Shown here one piece after another: positions 1 to 12,000 of a stretch of 64,000 bases of DNA. Source of the stretch: an uncultured Acetobacteraceae bacterium (GTDB taxonomy: Bacteria; Pseudomonadota; Alphaproteobacteria; Acetobacterales; Acetobacteraceae); the NCBI GenBank assembly GCA_903907955.1, contig CAIVPZ010000109.1:1-64000 (forward strand), in the 5' to 3' direction. Under the pieces are notes generated by a model. That model searched no databases. It was not told where the DNA came from and was given only the letters and a program-made list of their open reading frames with translations. The position numbers were made by a program, and so were the translations under genes. Position 1 is the stretch's first letter; each line of letters starts with the position of its first letter.

Positions 1-3000
1 GGCGGCACTGGGTCGAACACGCTGTACGGCGACTACGGCAACGACACGCTGGTGGTCGATCCGACCGCGACAGCCGACTATCTGAGTGCCGGCGAGGGCA
101 ACGACACGGTCACCGGCGGTGCCGGCGGGGATACGTTCTACGGCGCAGGCGGCAACGACCTGCTCGACGGCAGCAAGGCCAGCAGCGGCGACTACCTGCA
201 AGGCGATGCCGGCAACGACACCCTGCTGGGCGGCGCCGGCAACGACACGTTCTACGACACCCAGGGCGCCAACAGCATTTCCGGTGGCGATGGCAATGAC
301 CTGTTCCAGGTCGTTTCCACCGACGACACCTACAACATCCTGAGCGGCGGCGCCGGCAGCGACACCTTCCAGACCAGCTGGGCCACCGGCTGGTATCTGG
401 GAAATTATCGTCCCGACGTGATCACCGACTTCCAGGGCGGCCCGGGCGGCGACGTCATCGACCTGAGCGGGCTGCTGCAGTGGTCGCAGTACTACGGCGG
501 CTGGAATCCCGCCACCAACCCCTTCCTCACCGGCTATCTGCGCCTGCGGGAGGTCGGCGGCGACACCCTGCTGCAACTCGATCGCGACGGGGCAGCGAAC
601 GGCGCGCAATGGACCACCGTCCTGGTTCTGCGCAACGACCCGGTGGTTCAGACCGCCTCGTTCCATATCGGCACCGGGCTGGACGACTCCGGCACGTTGC
701 TGACCGGCAGCGGGCAGGCGGATGGAGGCTGGACGGTCGATGCGGCGGGCGGCGGCACAGGGATGGCGCAGTTCGTGATGCCCGGCGCGGCCGACTGGTA
801 TGGCGGCTGGATGGCCGACGGGCCGACCTCCGGCTGGATCGCGCGCGCGGCCAATGCCGCCAACAACGGCCTTGCGCCATACACCTTCCACACGTCGTTC
901 GACCTGACCAACTACGACCTTGCCACGGTGCTGATCGCCGGCGGCTGGAGCATCGATGATTCCGGCACGCTGGCGGTGAACGGCACCGTCATTGCCACCC
1001 TTGGCGCCGGCTACTGGGGCAATCTGCAATCGTTCAGCATCAGCGGCGCCAGCGGCCTGCTGAACCAGGGCGTGAACACGATCGACATCACGATCACCGG
1101 TTCGGACCAGTATCTCGAGGCGGTGCGGCTCGACGCGACCGTCAGTGGCCTGCTCGCCTCCTCCGCGGCGCCGCCGGCGCTGACCATCGACAACGTCAAC
1201 CCGAGCTACAGCCCGAGCGGCACCGGCCTGCTGATCGATGACGACAACAACAGCCACGTGATCAATGGCTCGGCCAGCAACGACACGATCAACGCCAATG
1301 GCGGCGACGACACCGTTTACGCCGGCGCGGGTGACGACCTGGTGCATGGCGGTGCCGGCAACGACCTGCTGTACGGCGAGAGCGGCAATGACACGCTGGA
1401 CGGCGGCATCGGCAGCAACACACTCGATGGCGGCACTGGCGACGATTCATTGCAGGGCGGTGGCGACAACGACGTCCTGCGCGATACCAGCGGCAGCAAC
1501 ACGCTCGATGGCGGCGCCGGCAACGATACGTTCGCGAATGTTGACGGCGGCGGCGCCAATACCCTCACCGGCGGGCCTGGCCGGGACGAGTACGATCTCA
1601 GCTGGTCGCCCGGGGCCATCGTCGGCACGGTGACCGACTTCGCCACCGGCCCGGGCGGCGATGTCGTCCAGATCGACCAACTGCTCGGTTTGATGTCCGG
1701 CCGTGCCTATTACGACAATCCGTTCCTGACCGGCTACCTGCGGCTTGTGCAGCAGGGCAGCGATGTGATGCTGCAGATTGACCGCGACGGCAGCGGGGGA
1801 ACCTACGGCTGGGCGGATGTGCTGCTGCTGCAGAACGTCAACGCCTCTGCTCTCACCGTGGACAACTTCGCCACTTCGTTCTCGCCGGATGGCGTCGGCC
1901 TGGCAATCAACGGCACCTCCGCCAATGACATCCTGACCGGCACGGCCAGCAACGACACCATCACCAGCGGCGCCGGCAACGACACCGTCTATGGCGGCTA
2001 CGGCAACGACAGCATCCTCGCCGACGGCAACGACCAGCTCTACGGGCAGGAAGGTGACGACACGATTGACAGCGGCTCGGGCAACGACACCGTTTATGGA
2101 GGCCTGGGCAATGACAGCCTGATCGCCGACGGCCCTGGCAACAGCTACCTGTTCGGCGACGACGGCAACGACACCCTGACCGGCGCGCAGGGCAACGACA
2201 CGCTGTATGGCGGCACCGGCAACGACAGCCTGACCGCCAGCGACGGACCGGGCAATTCCTCCCTCGACGGGCAGGCCGGCAACGACACGCTGGTCGGCGG
2301 CCCCGGCAACGACACCTTCGATGACTGGCAAGGCAACAACGTCGTTACTGGCGGCGGCGGCAATGACGTGTTCTATGACGTCGCCTATGCCGGCAGCGAT
2401 ACGTTTACCGGCGGCCCCGATGCGCACCAGGACAGCTACGTGCTGAACTGGCTGCAAGGTTCGGGCGCCCTGGCGGAGATCACCGACTTTGCCGCCGGCG
2501 CCGCCGGCGACGTGATCAACGTCAACACCATTCTCTCCCGGCTCACCGGCTATGTCGCCGGCAGCAACCCGTTCACCACTGGTTACTTCCAACTGGTGCC
2601 GGGCGGGGTTGGCGTCACCCTGCTGCAGGTGGACCCGGATGGTGCTGGCGGCACTGACGGATGGCAGACCGTGCTGCGCCTCGATGGCCATCTGCCCAGC
2701 GACTTCACGCTCGACAATTTCTCCCCCAGTTTCTCGCCGACCGATATCGGTCGCACGATTACCGGCACGCCGAATCCGGACAACCTGACCGGCTCGGCCA
2801 GCAGCGACACGATCAGCGGTCTTGCCGGTAGCGACACGATCTACGGTGGCTTCGGCAACGACAGCATCCTTGGCGGCGACGACAACGACATCCTGTTTGG
2901 CCAGGAAGGCAACGACACGCTGATCGGCGGCAACGGCAGCGACACGCTGTATGGCGGCGCCGGCAACGACTCGCTGGAAGGCGACAGCGGCGCGGGCAAC

Positions 3001-6000
3001 GATTACCTGGCGGGCGACGACGGCAACGACACGCTGACCGGCAATGCCGGCAACGACACCCTGTACGACTGGCAGGGCAACAACGCGCTCGACGGCGGCA
3101 CCGGCAATGACCTGTTCCAGAACGTGGCATACGGCAGCGGTGCCGACACGCTGACCGGCGGCACCGGCCAGGATACTTTCCAGTTGGAATGGCGTCCGGG
3201 CGCGGTGGGCGACGAGATCACCGATTTCCAGGGCGGCCCGGGCGGCGATCTGATCGACCTTAACGGCGTCACCTGGCAGTTCCAGAACTGGAACGGCTCG
3301 GACGATCCGTTCACCGCGGGCTACCTCAACCTCGTCTCGGACGGTGCTGGCAATACGCTGCTGCAGGTCGATGTCACCGGCCAGCACGGTGCGGCTGGCT
3401 GGAGCACCATGCTGAAGCTCGACGCCGTCTCGCCGGGCGATTTCACGCTGGACAACTTCAACCCGACCTTCTCGCCGAGTGGCGCCGGCATCACCGTTAA
3501 CGATACCGACGATTCGCACGTGCTGTATGGCACGTCGAGCAACGACACCATCCTGGGCTGGGGCGGCAACGACACGGTTTATGGCGGTTATGGCAACGAT
3601 TCCCTGGACGGCGGTGCCAACAACGACCTTCTGTATGGTCAGGGCGGCGATGACACGCTGCTCGGCAACGACGACAACGACACGCTCTATGACTACCAGG
3701 GCAACAATTCGCTCGACGGCGGCACCGGCGACGATTTCGTGCAGGGCACCGGCACGCTGACCGGCAGCGTCGGCAACGATACGGTCCAGGGCAGCGGTGC
3801 GCTTGACGGCGGCGCCGGCAATGATGTGGTGTCCGGCACCGGCACCCTCACCGGCGACAGCGGCAACGACACGCTGAGTGGCCAGGGCAGCCTCGACGGC
3901 GGCGCCGGCAACGACAGCCTGAGCGATCCGGGCGGCGCGTCCACCCTGTCCGGCGGGGCGGGGGAGGACAGCTTCAACGGCAACGGCGGTCCGGGCGGCG
4001 TCAGCATCGACGGCGGCGTTGGCTACGACGTGGCCTTCTTCTCCGGCAACCGCGCTGACTACACGATTACCGACAACCTCGACGGCACCTACACGGTGAC
4101 CGACAACCGGCCGGGCACCGCCAACGGCGCCGACACGGTCGCCAATGTCGAGTTGTTCAACTTCGCCGACCAGGAATACCAGGTGGTGCCGACCACTGCC
4201 GGCATCCTGTGGACTGATACGGCGGGCATCGACAACTCGGTTGAACCCGACAACGGCACCATTCCGGTGGTCTATGGCGGCATCGACCCGGTCAACCTGC
4301 TCGCGGGGAACGACACGCTGCATGGTGCGGCCGGCAATGACCGCCTGAACGCTGGCCCGGGCAACGATTCGGTCACCGGCGACGGCGGCAATGACGTGCT
4401 GTGGGGCAACTCCGGCGCCGACACGCTGGACGGCGGCTATGGCAGCGATACGCTCGATGGCGGCAGCGGCAACGACTCGCTGCTTGGCGGGTTCGACAAC
4501 GACAGCCTGGACGGCGGCCAGCACAACGACACATTGTCCGGCGGCCAGGGCAACGACACGCTGAGCGACTTCCAGGGCGCCAACCAGCTGAGCGGCGATG
4601 CCGGCAACGACGTGGTCAGCGGCAACGGCATGCTGTCCGGCGGCACCGGCGACGACACGCTGAACGGCAGCGGCTCGCTGTCCGGTGATGATGGCAACGA
4701 CCAACTCGGCAACTGGTCCTACAGTTCCGGCACTCTCGACGGCGGCGCCGGCAATGATGCGGTGTCGGGCACCGGCCTGTTGCTCGGCGGCATTGGCGAC
4801 GACACGCTTTATGGCACCGGCACGCTTTATGGCGGCGACGGCAACGACCAGATCAACACGATCAACGACTCCGCCTATGGTGAGGCCGGCAACGACACCT
4901 TGACCGGCATCCTGTACACGCCGTGGCCGGTATCCGGGAACGAGTATTTCGACGGCGGCCAGGGCGACGACTCGCTGTATGGCTATTACGGCGACGACAC
5001 GCTTCTGGGCAGCCAGGGCGCCGACACCATGGACGGCGGCGCTGGCAACGACTGCATCGACGGCGGCACCGGCGACAACGTTGCTGTATTTGACAGCGTG
5101 CGTGCGTACTACACCGTGGTACAGGATGGCACCGGCGGTTACTACGTCAGCGACAACCGCGGCGGCGACGGCACCGACCACGTCACCAACGTGCAGATCC
5201 TGCGTTTCCCCGACACCGACTTCGAGCCGAATGTCACCAATACCGGCACAATCGTCACCGGCACGGGCGGGGACGATTCGCTGACCGGGAGCGCTTATGA
5301 CGACAGCATCGTCGGCTTTGCCGGCAGCGACACCGTGGCAGCCGGTGGTGGCAACGACCAGGTGGTCGGCGCCGCCGGTAACGATTCGATCGATGCCGGC
5401 GACGGCAACAACGTTGTTTGGGGCGACGACGGCGGCGATACCATTGCCGCCGGCAGCGGCGACGACATCCTGCATGGCGGCAGCGGCAGCAATCTGATCG
5501 GCGGCGGCGCCGGGCGGGACACGATCGATGCGGGCGATGGCGCCAACACCGTCTCCGGCGGCGATGGGGCCGACAGTATCGCGGTCGGCGCGGGCAACAA
5601 CACGGTCTCCGGCGACAGCGGCGACGACACCATTACGGCCGGCGGCGGCGACAACACGATCAGCGGCGTCGATGGCAACGACAACATCACCGCCGGCGGC
5701 GGCAACAACCAGCTGGATGGCGGCGACGGCAACGACACCGTGCAAGGCAACGGCTCGCTGACCGGCGGGTTCGGCGACGATCTGCTGATCGGCAGCGGCA
5801 CGCTCGACGGCGGCGACGGCAACGACATCATCAGCGGTTCCGGCACGCTGACCGGCGATGCCGGGAATGACGTGCTGAACGGTTCGGGTCTGCTCGACGG
5901 CGGCGTCGGCAACGACGTGATCAACCTGGCCGCAGGCAGCGGCATCGGTGACGACGGCAACGATACGCTGATCGCCACCACCGGCGCGGGCGTGCTGCTG

Positions 6001-9000
6001 AGCGGCGGCAGCGGTGACGACTCGCTGCAGGGCAACAGCGGCAACGACACATTGCTCGGCAGCGCGGGCGATGACTTCTTCGACGCGGGCGGCGGCAACG
6101 ACGTGCTGTATGGCGGCTCGGGCTATGACACCGCGCACTACAGCGGCAGCAAGGCCGGCTACGCGCTGACCCCGAACGCGGATGGCAGCTATACGCTGCA
6201 GGATTTGCGCCCAGGTGCGCCGAACGGCACCGATCTGCTGATCGGCGTCGAACATATCAGCTTCGATGATGGCGGCACCTACGACCTGAACGTCGGCAGC
6301 CTCGTCGGCATGTCGATCACCGGCACGCAATTCGACGACATCCTGTCCGGCGATTTCGGGCCGGATACCATCGTCGGTCTCGCCGGCAACGACATTCTTG
6401 ATGGCGACAACGGCGCGGACTCGATCGAAGGCGATGCCGGCAACGATGTGCTCTATGGCGGTGCCGGCAACGACACGCTGCAGGGTGGCGACGGGCATGA
6501 CCACATCTACGCCGGCGGCGACGATGACTCTGTCTCCGGCGGGGCCGGCGACGATACCATCGACGGCGGCCAGGGCGCGGACACGGTCACTGGCGATGAC
6601 GGCAACGACGTCATTACCGACACGGTCGGGCTGAACACGCTGTCGGGTGATGCCGGCAACGACACCATCTCGGGGACCGGCACGCTTGATGGCGGCGACG
6701 GCAACGACTCGCTGTATGGCACCGGGACAGCGGATTCGCTCACCGGCGATGCCGGCGACGACGTGCTGCAAGGCAACGGCGCGCTGTCTGGCGGCGATGG
6801 CAACGACACGATCAGCGGCAATGGAACGCTGGATGGTGGCAGCGGCCAGGACTCTCTGAACAGCTTCTACAACCCGAACGCGCAACTGCATGGCGACGAC
6901 GGCAATGATACGCTGTATGGCAACGGCACGCTGTATGGCGATGCCGGCAGCGACCTGATTAATACCACCAACGACAGCGCTTACGGCGGCGACGGCAACG
7001 ATACGCTGCTGGGCGTGATGTACTCGTACGGCTTCCCATATTCGGGTAACGAGTATTTCGATGCCGGCGCCGGCGATGACTCGCTGTGGGGCTGGTATGG
7101 CGACGACACGCTGCTCGGCGGGGACGGCAGCGACACGATCTGGGGCGACGAAGGCAACGACTCGATCGACGGTGGCGCCGGTAGCGATGTGGCGACCTAC
7201 GACTCGCTGCGCGCCTACTCCTCGATCGTGCAGGACGGCCACGGCGGCTACTGGCTGCGCGACAACCGGCTGTTCGTCGGCAGCAACCAGGGCCTCGACA
7301 CCATCACCGGGGTCGAGCAGTTCACCTTCAACGACGTGGTGTTCCTGCCCGACAACCCGGCCGTGAACACCGGCATCATCGTCACCGGCGTCATCGGCGA
7401 CGACACGCTGACCGGCACCGCATACGACGACAGCATCGCCGGGCTGGACGGCAAGGACTCGCTGAGCGGCGGTGCCGGCAACGACCTGATCGACGGCGGC
7501 GACGGCAACGACAGCATCGATGCCGGCACCGGGAACGACGTGGCCTGGGGCGGCGCGGGCGACGACACCATCACCGGCAACACCGGTGATGACATCCTGT
7601 ATGGCGATGACGGCAACAACGCGCTCAGCGGCGATGTCGGCAACGACACCATCTTCGCCAATGACGGCAACAACAGCGTTGCCGGCGGCGATGGCAACGA
7701 CCTGATGTTCCTCGGTGCCGGCAACAACACCGTTACCGGCGATGCCGGTGACGACAACATCAACGCCGGAACCGGGTTGAACACAATCGACGGCGGCAAC
7801 GGCAACGATACCATCACGGCCGGCGGTATTCTCACCGGCGAATCGGGCGACGACTCGCTCAACAGCGGCACGGACCCGCTGTCGCTGCTGCACGGCAACG
7901 ATGGAAACGACACGCTGTATGGCAACGGCACGCTGTATGGCGATGCCGGCAACGACCTGATCAATACCACCAACGACAGCGCCTTCGGCGGCGACGGCAA
8001 CGATACGCTGGTGGGCATCATGTACACGCCGTCGGGCCCCTATTCCGGCAACGAGACGCTGGACGGCGGCACCGGCGATGACTCGCTGTATGGCTGGTAT
8101 GGCAATGACATGCTGACCGGCGGCGATGGCAACGACACGCTCGACGGTGGCGCGGACCGCGATACGCTGATGGGCGGCCTCGGCGCCGACGTGTTCACCG
8201 GCGGCGCCGGCAATGACCTGATTGTCGGCGGCGGCGTCGGCACGGCCAACCCGAACGACAAGGACGTGGCGATCTACGACGGCCTGCGCGACAACTACAC
8301 GGTGGTGCAGTTCAACCAGCCCGTCTCCGACCTCAACGAACTGCGGACGGACGCGCCGGTCTACGTCTATGACAACCGGCAGGGCGCGCCGGACGGCAAC
8401 GACACGCTGATCGGCATCCAGAAGCTGATCTTTGCCGACGGTGCCTATGTGGCAGCGGCCAACCCCGGCCAGTTCATCGACGACAGCACCAGCGTTACCA
8501 ATGACACGATCGCCGGCCTCGACAACACCAACTACAAGGGCGGTCAGACCGCCCCCTTCCCCGGCGCCGGTGACGACACGATTTATGGTGGCCATGGCAA
8601 TGACTCGATCAACGGCCTGGCCGGCGGCGACCTGATCGAGGGCGGCGATGGCGACGACACCGTGTTGGGCGGCACCGAGAACGACACCGTCTATGGCAAT
8701 ACCGGTAACGATACGCTCGATGTCGGGGCGGGCGACAACGAAGCGCATGGCGTCGACGGCAACGACTCGATCCTCGCCGGCGATGGTTTCGATTTGCTCT
8801 TCGGCGAGGCGGGCAACGATACGATCGATGCGGGCGGCGGCGACGACTCAGTGGATGGCGGCGCCGGCAACAACCTGGAGTACGGCGGTGCGGGCAACGA
8901 CACGCTGACCGGCGGCGACGACGGCAACACCATGGACGGCGGTACCGGCAGCGACGTGCTGGTGGGAGGGACGGGCGCCGACTCGCTGCAGGGCGACGGG

Positions 9001-12000
9001 CTCTATGAGACCGGCAACGACACGGTTTCTGGGAATGGCGGCAACGACACGCTGTACGACCTGGCCGGGATCAACCTGCTGGACGGCGGCGATGGCAACG
9101 ACTTCATCACCGGCGCGGGAACGCTGCTTGGCGGCATTGGCAACGACACCTTCGTCGGCAGCACCGGCAATGACAGCGTCGATGGCGGCGACGGCGCCGA
9201 CGCAATGTTGTTTGACTCACTGCGCGCCTACTCCTCGATCGTGCAGGACGGCAACGGCGGCTACTATGTCATCGACAACCGGCTTGGCCTGCCGGGCAAT
9301 CTCGGCACTGACCAGGTCGTCAATGTCGAGAGCTTTAGCTTCAATGATGGTTTGTTCCTTCCGGCGGCGGCCAACACCGGCGTCATCCTGAATGCCGCCG
9401 CCCCGCCACTGGCCAACCCGACGCAGGGCGACAACCTCACCGGCACGGCGTTCGACGACAGCATCGCCGGCAATGACGGCAACGACACACTGGACGGCGG
9501 CGCCGGCAACAACTGGGTGCTTGGCGGCAGCGGCGCCGACTCGATCACTGCCGAGGGCACCGGCAACAACGTGCTGATGGGCGGCGCCGGCCACGACACG
9601 ATCTCGGGCAGCGACGGCAACGACATCATCGACGGCTATGATGGTCCGGACTCGCTCCTGGGCAATGGCGGCAACGATACCATCACCGGCGATTACGGCG
9701 ACGACACCGTCTATGGCGGCGGCGGCAACGACAGCATCGATGGTGGGCCGGACAACAACTGGCTTGACGGCGGCGCGGGCGACGACACCATCGTCGGCGG
9801 CGTTGGCGCTGAGACGCTGTTCGGCGATGGCGGCAATGACTCGTTGTCTGGTGGCACCGGCATCTATGGCAACAGCAGGGTTGATGGCGGCGCCGGCAAC
9901 GACACGCTGACCGGCGTCGGCGCGCTGCTGGGCGGTGACGGCAACGACGTGTTGACCGGCCAGGGCACGCTGGATGGCGGCGCCGATGACGACGCGCTTA
10001 CTGGCATGGGTGTGCTTACCGGCGGCGATGGCAACGACACGATCACCGGCACGTCGATCAATCCGAACACTGCCGGCTACATGCAGTTCATCCCCGACGG
10101 TGCTGGCGGGACGCTGGTGCAGGTGGATACCGATGGCCCGGGCGGGCCAGCCGGCTGGACCACCATCCTGAATATTCAGGGTTCCACCCCGCCGGGGGTG
10201 GATGGCGACCTGTATCTGGCGGTTCCGGGGCAGGTGGGTCTCTACCTGACTGGTGGCGTTGGCAACGACACGCTCAACGGCAGCCAGTACAACGACACCT
10301 TCAACGACGACCAGGGCAACAACGTCTTCAACGCCAATGGCGGCAACGACACGTTCCTGAATGTGTCGCTCGGCACCGGTTCGGATGTGTTCAACGGTGG
10401 CACCGGCGCGCACCAGCACACCTATGTGGTGGCGTGGCAGCCCGGCTCGACCGCCGATCTGATCACCAACTGGTCTCCCGGCGTCTTTGGCGACCGGCTC
10501 GACCTGAGCCAGGTGATGCTGACGCTGAACGCGCTCGATGGTGGCAATGGCAATGACAGCATCAGCGGCAATGGCAGCCTGACCGGAGATGCCGGCGACG
10601 ACACATTGTCGGGCGCCGGCACGCTGGATGGCGGCGACGACCGGGACTGGCTGTATGGCGGGGTCGGCGATGACGTTCTGCTGGGCGGCGCCGGTGACGA
10701 CTCGCTGAAGGGCGGCGCGGGCAATGACTTCCTGGATGGCGGCACCGGCACCAACACCGCCTATTACGATGGGCAGCGGGACCACTACACGATCACCTAC
10801 AACGGCAAGGACGCCAGCGGGCAAGACCAGTACATCATCGTTGACAACTTCGCCGATGCCGGCAGTGCGCTGGGCGATACCGACCACCTGGTCAACGTGC
10901 AGTTCGCCACCTTCTCCGACCAGACGCTGGCGCTGACGCCGGGCAACACCGGCATCGTGTTCAATGGCTCGGACAACCCCGACACGCTGATCGGCGGCCC
11001 AGGTCCCGACACGCTGGAAGGCTTCGGTGGCGACGACAGTCTGGTGGGCGATGCCGGCAACGACAGCCTGATCGGCGATGCCGGCAACGACACGCTGCTC
11101 GGCGGTGACGGCAACGATACGCTGGACGGCGGCGACGGCAACGACTCGATGGTCGGTGGCACCGGCGATGACACCTACCTGGTGGAAAACGTCGGCGACA
11201 TCGTGGTGGAGAACCCGGGCGAGGGCATCGATACGGTCTGGTCGGAGCTGAATGCCTACACCCTGCCGGGCAACGTGGAGAACCTGGTATTCATCGGCTA
11301 TGGCGACTTCGCCGGCACCGGCAACGCGCTTGACAACAGCATCACCGGCGGTGCCGGCAACGACACGCTGGATGGCGGCGCGGGTGCCGACACGCTGATC
11401 GGCGGGCTCGGCGACGACACTTACGTGGTCGACAGCCTTGGCGACAGCGTGGTGGAGAACGCCAGCGAGGGCACCGACACGATCAGGACGACGCTGAACG
11501 CCTTCTCGCTGGCTTTCTTGCCGAACGTCGAGAACCTGACATTCATCGGCATCGGTGACTTCGCCGGCACCGGCAACGCTGCGGCCAACGTCCTCACCGG
11601 CGGTGCCGGCAACGACACGCTGGACGGCGGCACGGGTGCCGACACGCTGATCGGTGGGCTCGGCAACGACACCTACGTGGTCGACAACCGTGGCGACAGC
11701 GTGGTGGAGAACCCCGGCGAGGGTACCGACACGATCGAGACGACGCTGAACGCCTACTCCCTGGCTTCGCTGCCGAACGTCGAGAACCTGACGTTCATCG
11801 GCACCGGCAACTTCGCCGGCACCGGCAACGCGGCGGCCAACATCATCACCGGCGGTGCCGGCAACGACACGCTGGACGGCGGCGCGGGTGCCGACACGCT
11901 GATCGGCGGACTCGGCAACGACACCTACGTGGTCGACAACGTTGGCGACAGCGTGGTGGAGAACCCCGGCGCGGGCACCGACACGATCGAGACGACGCTG

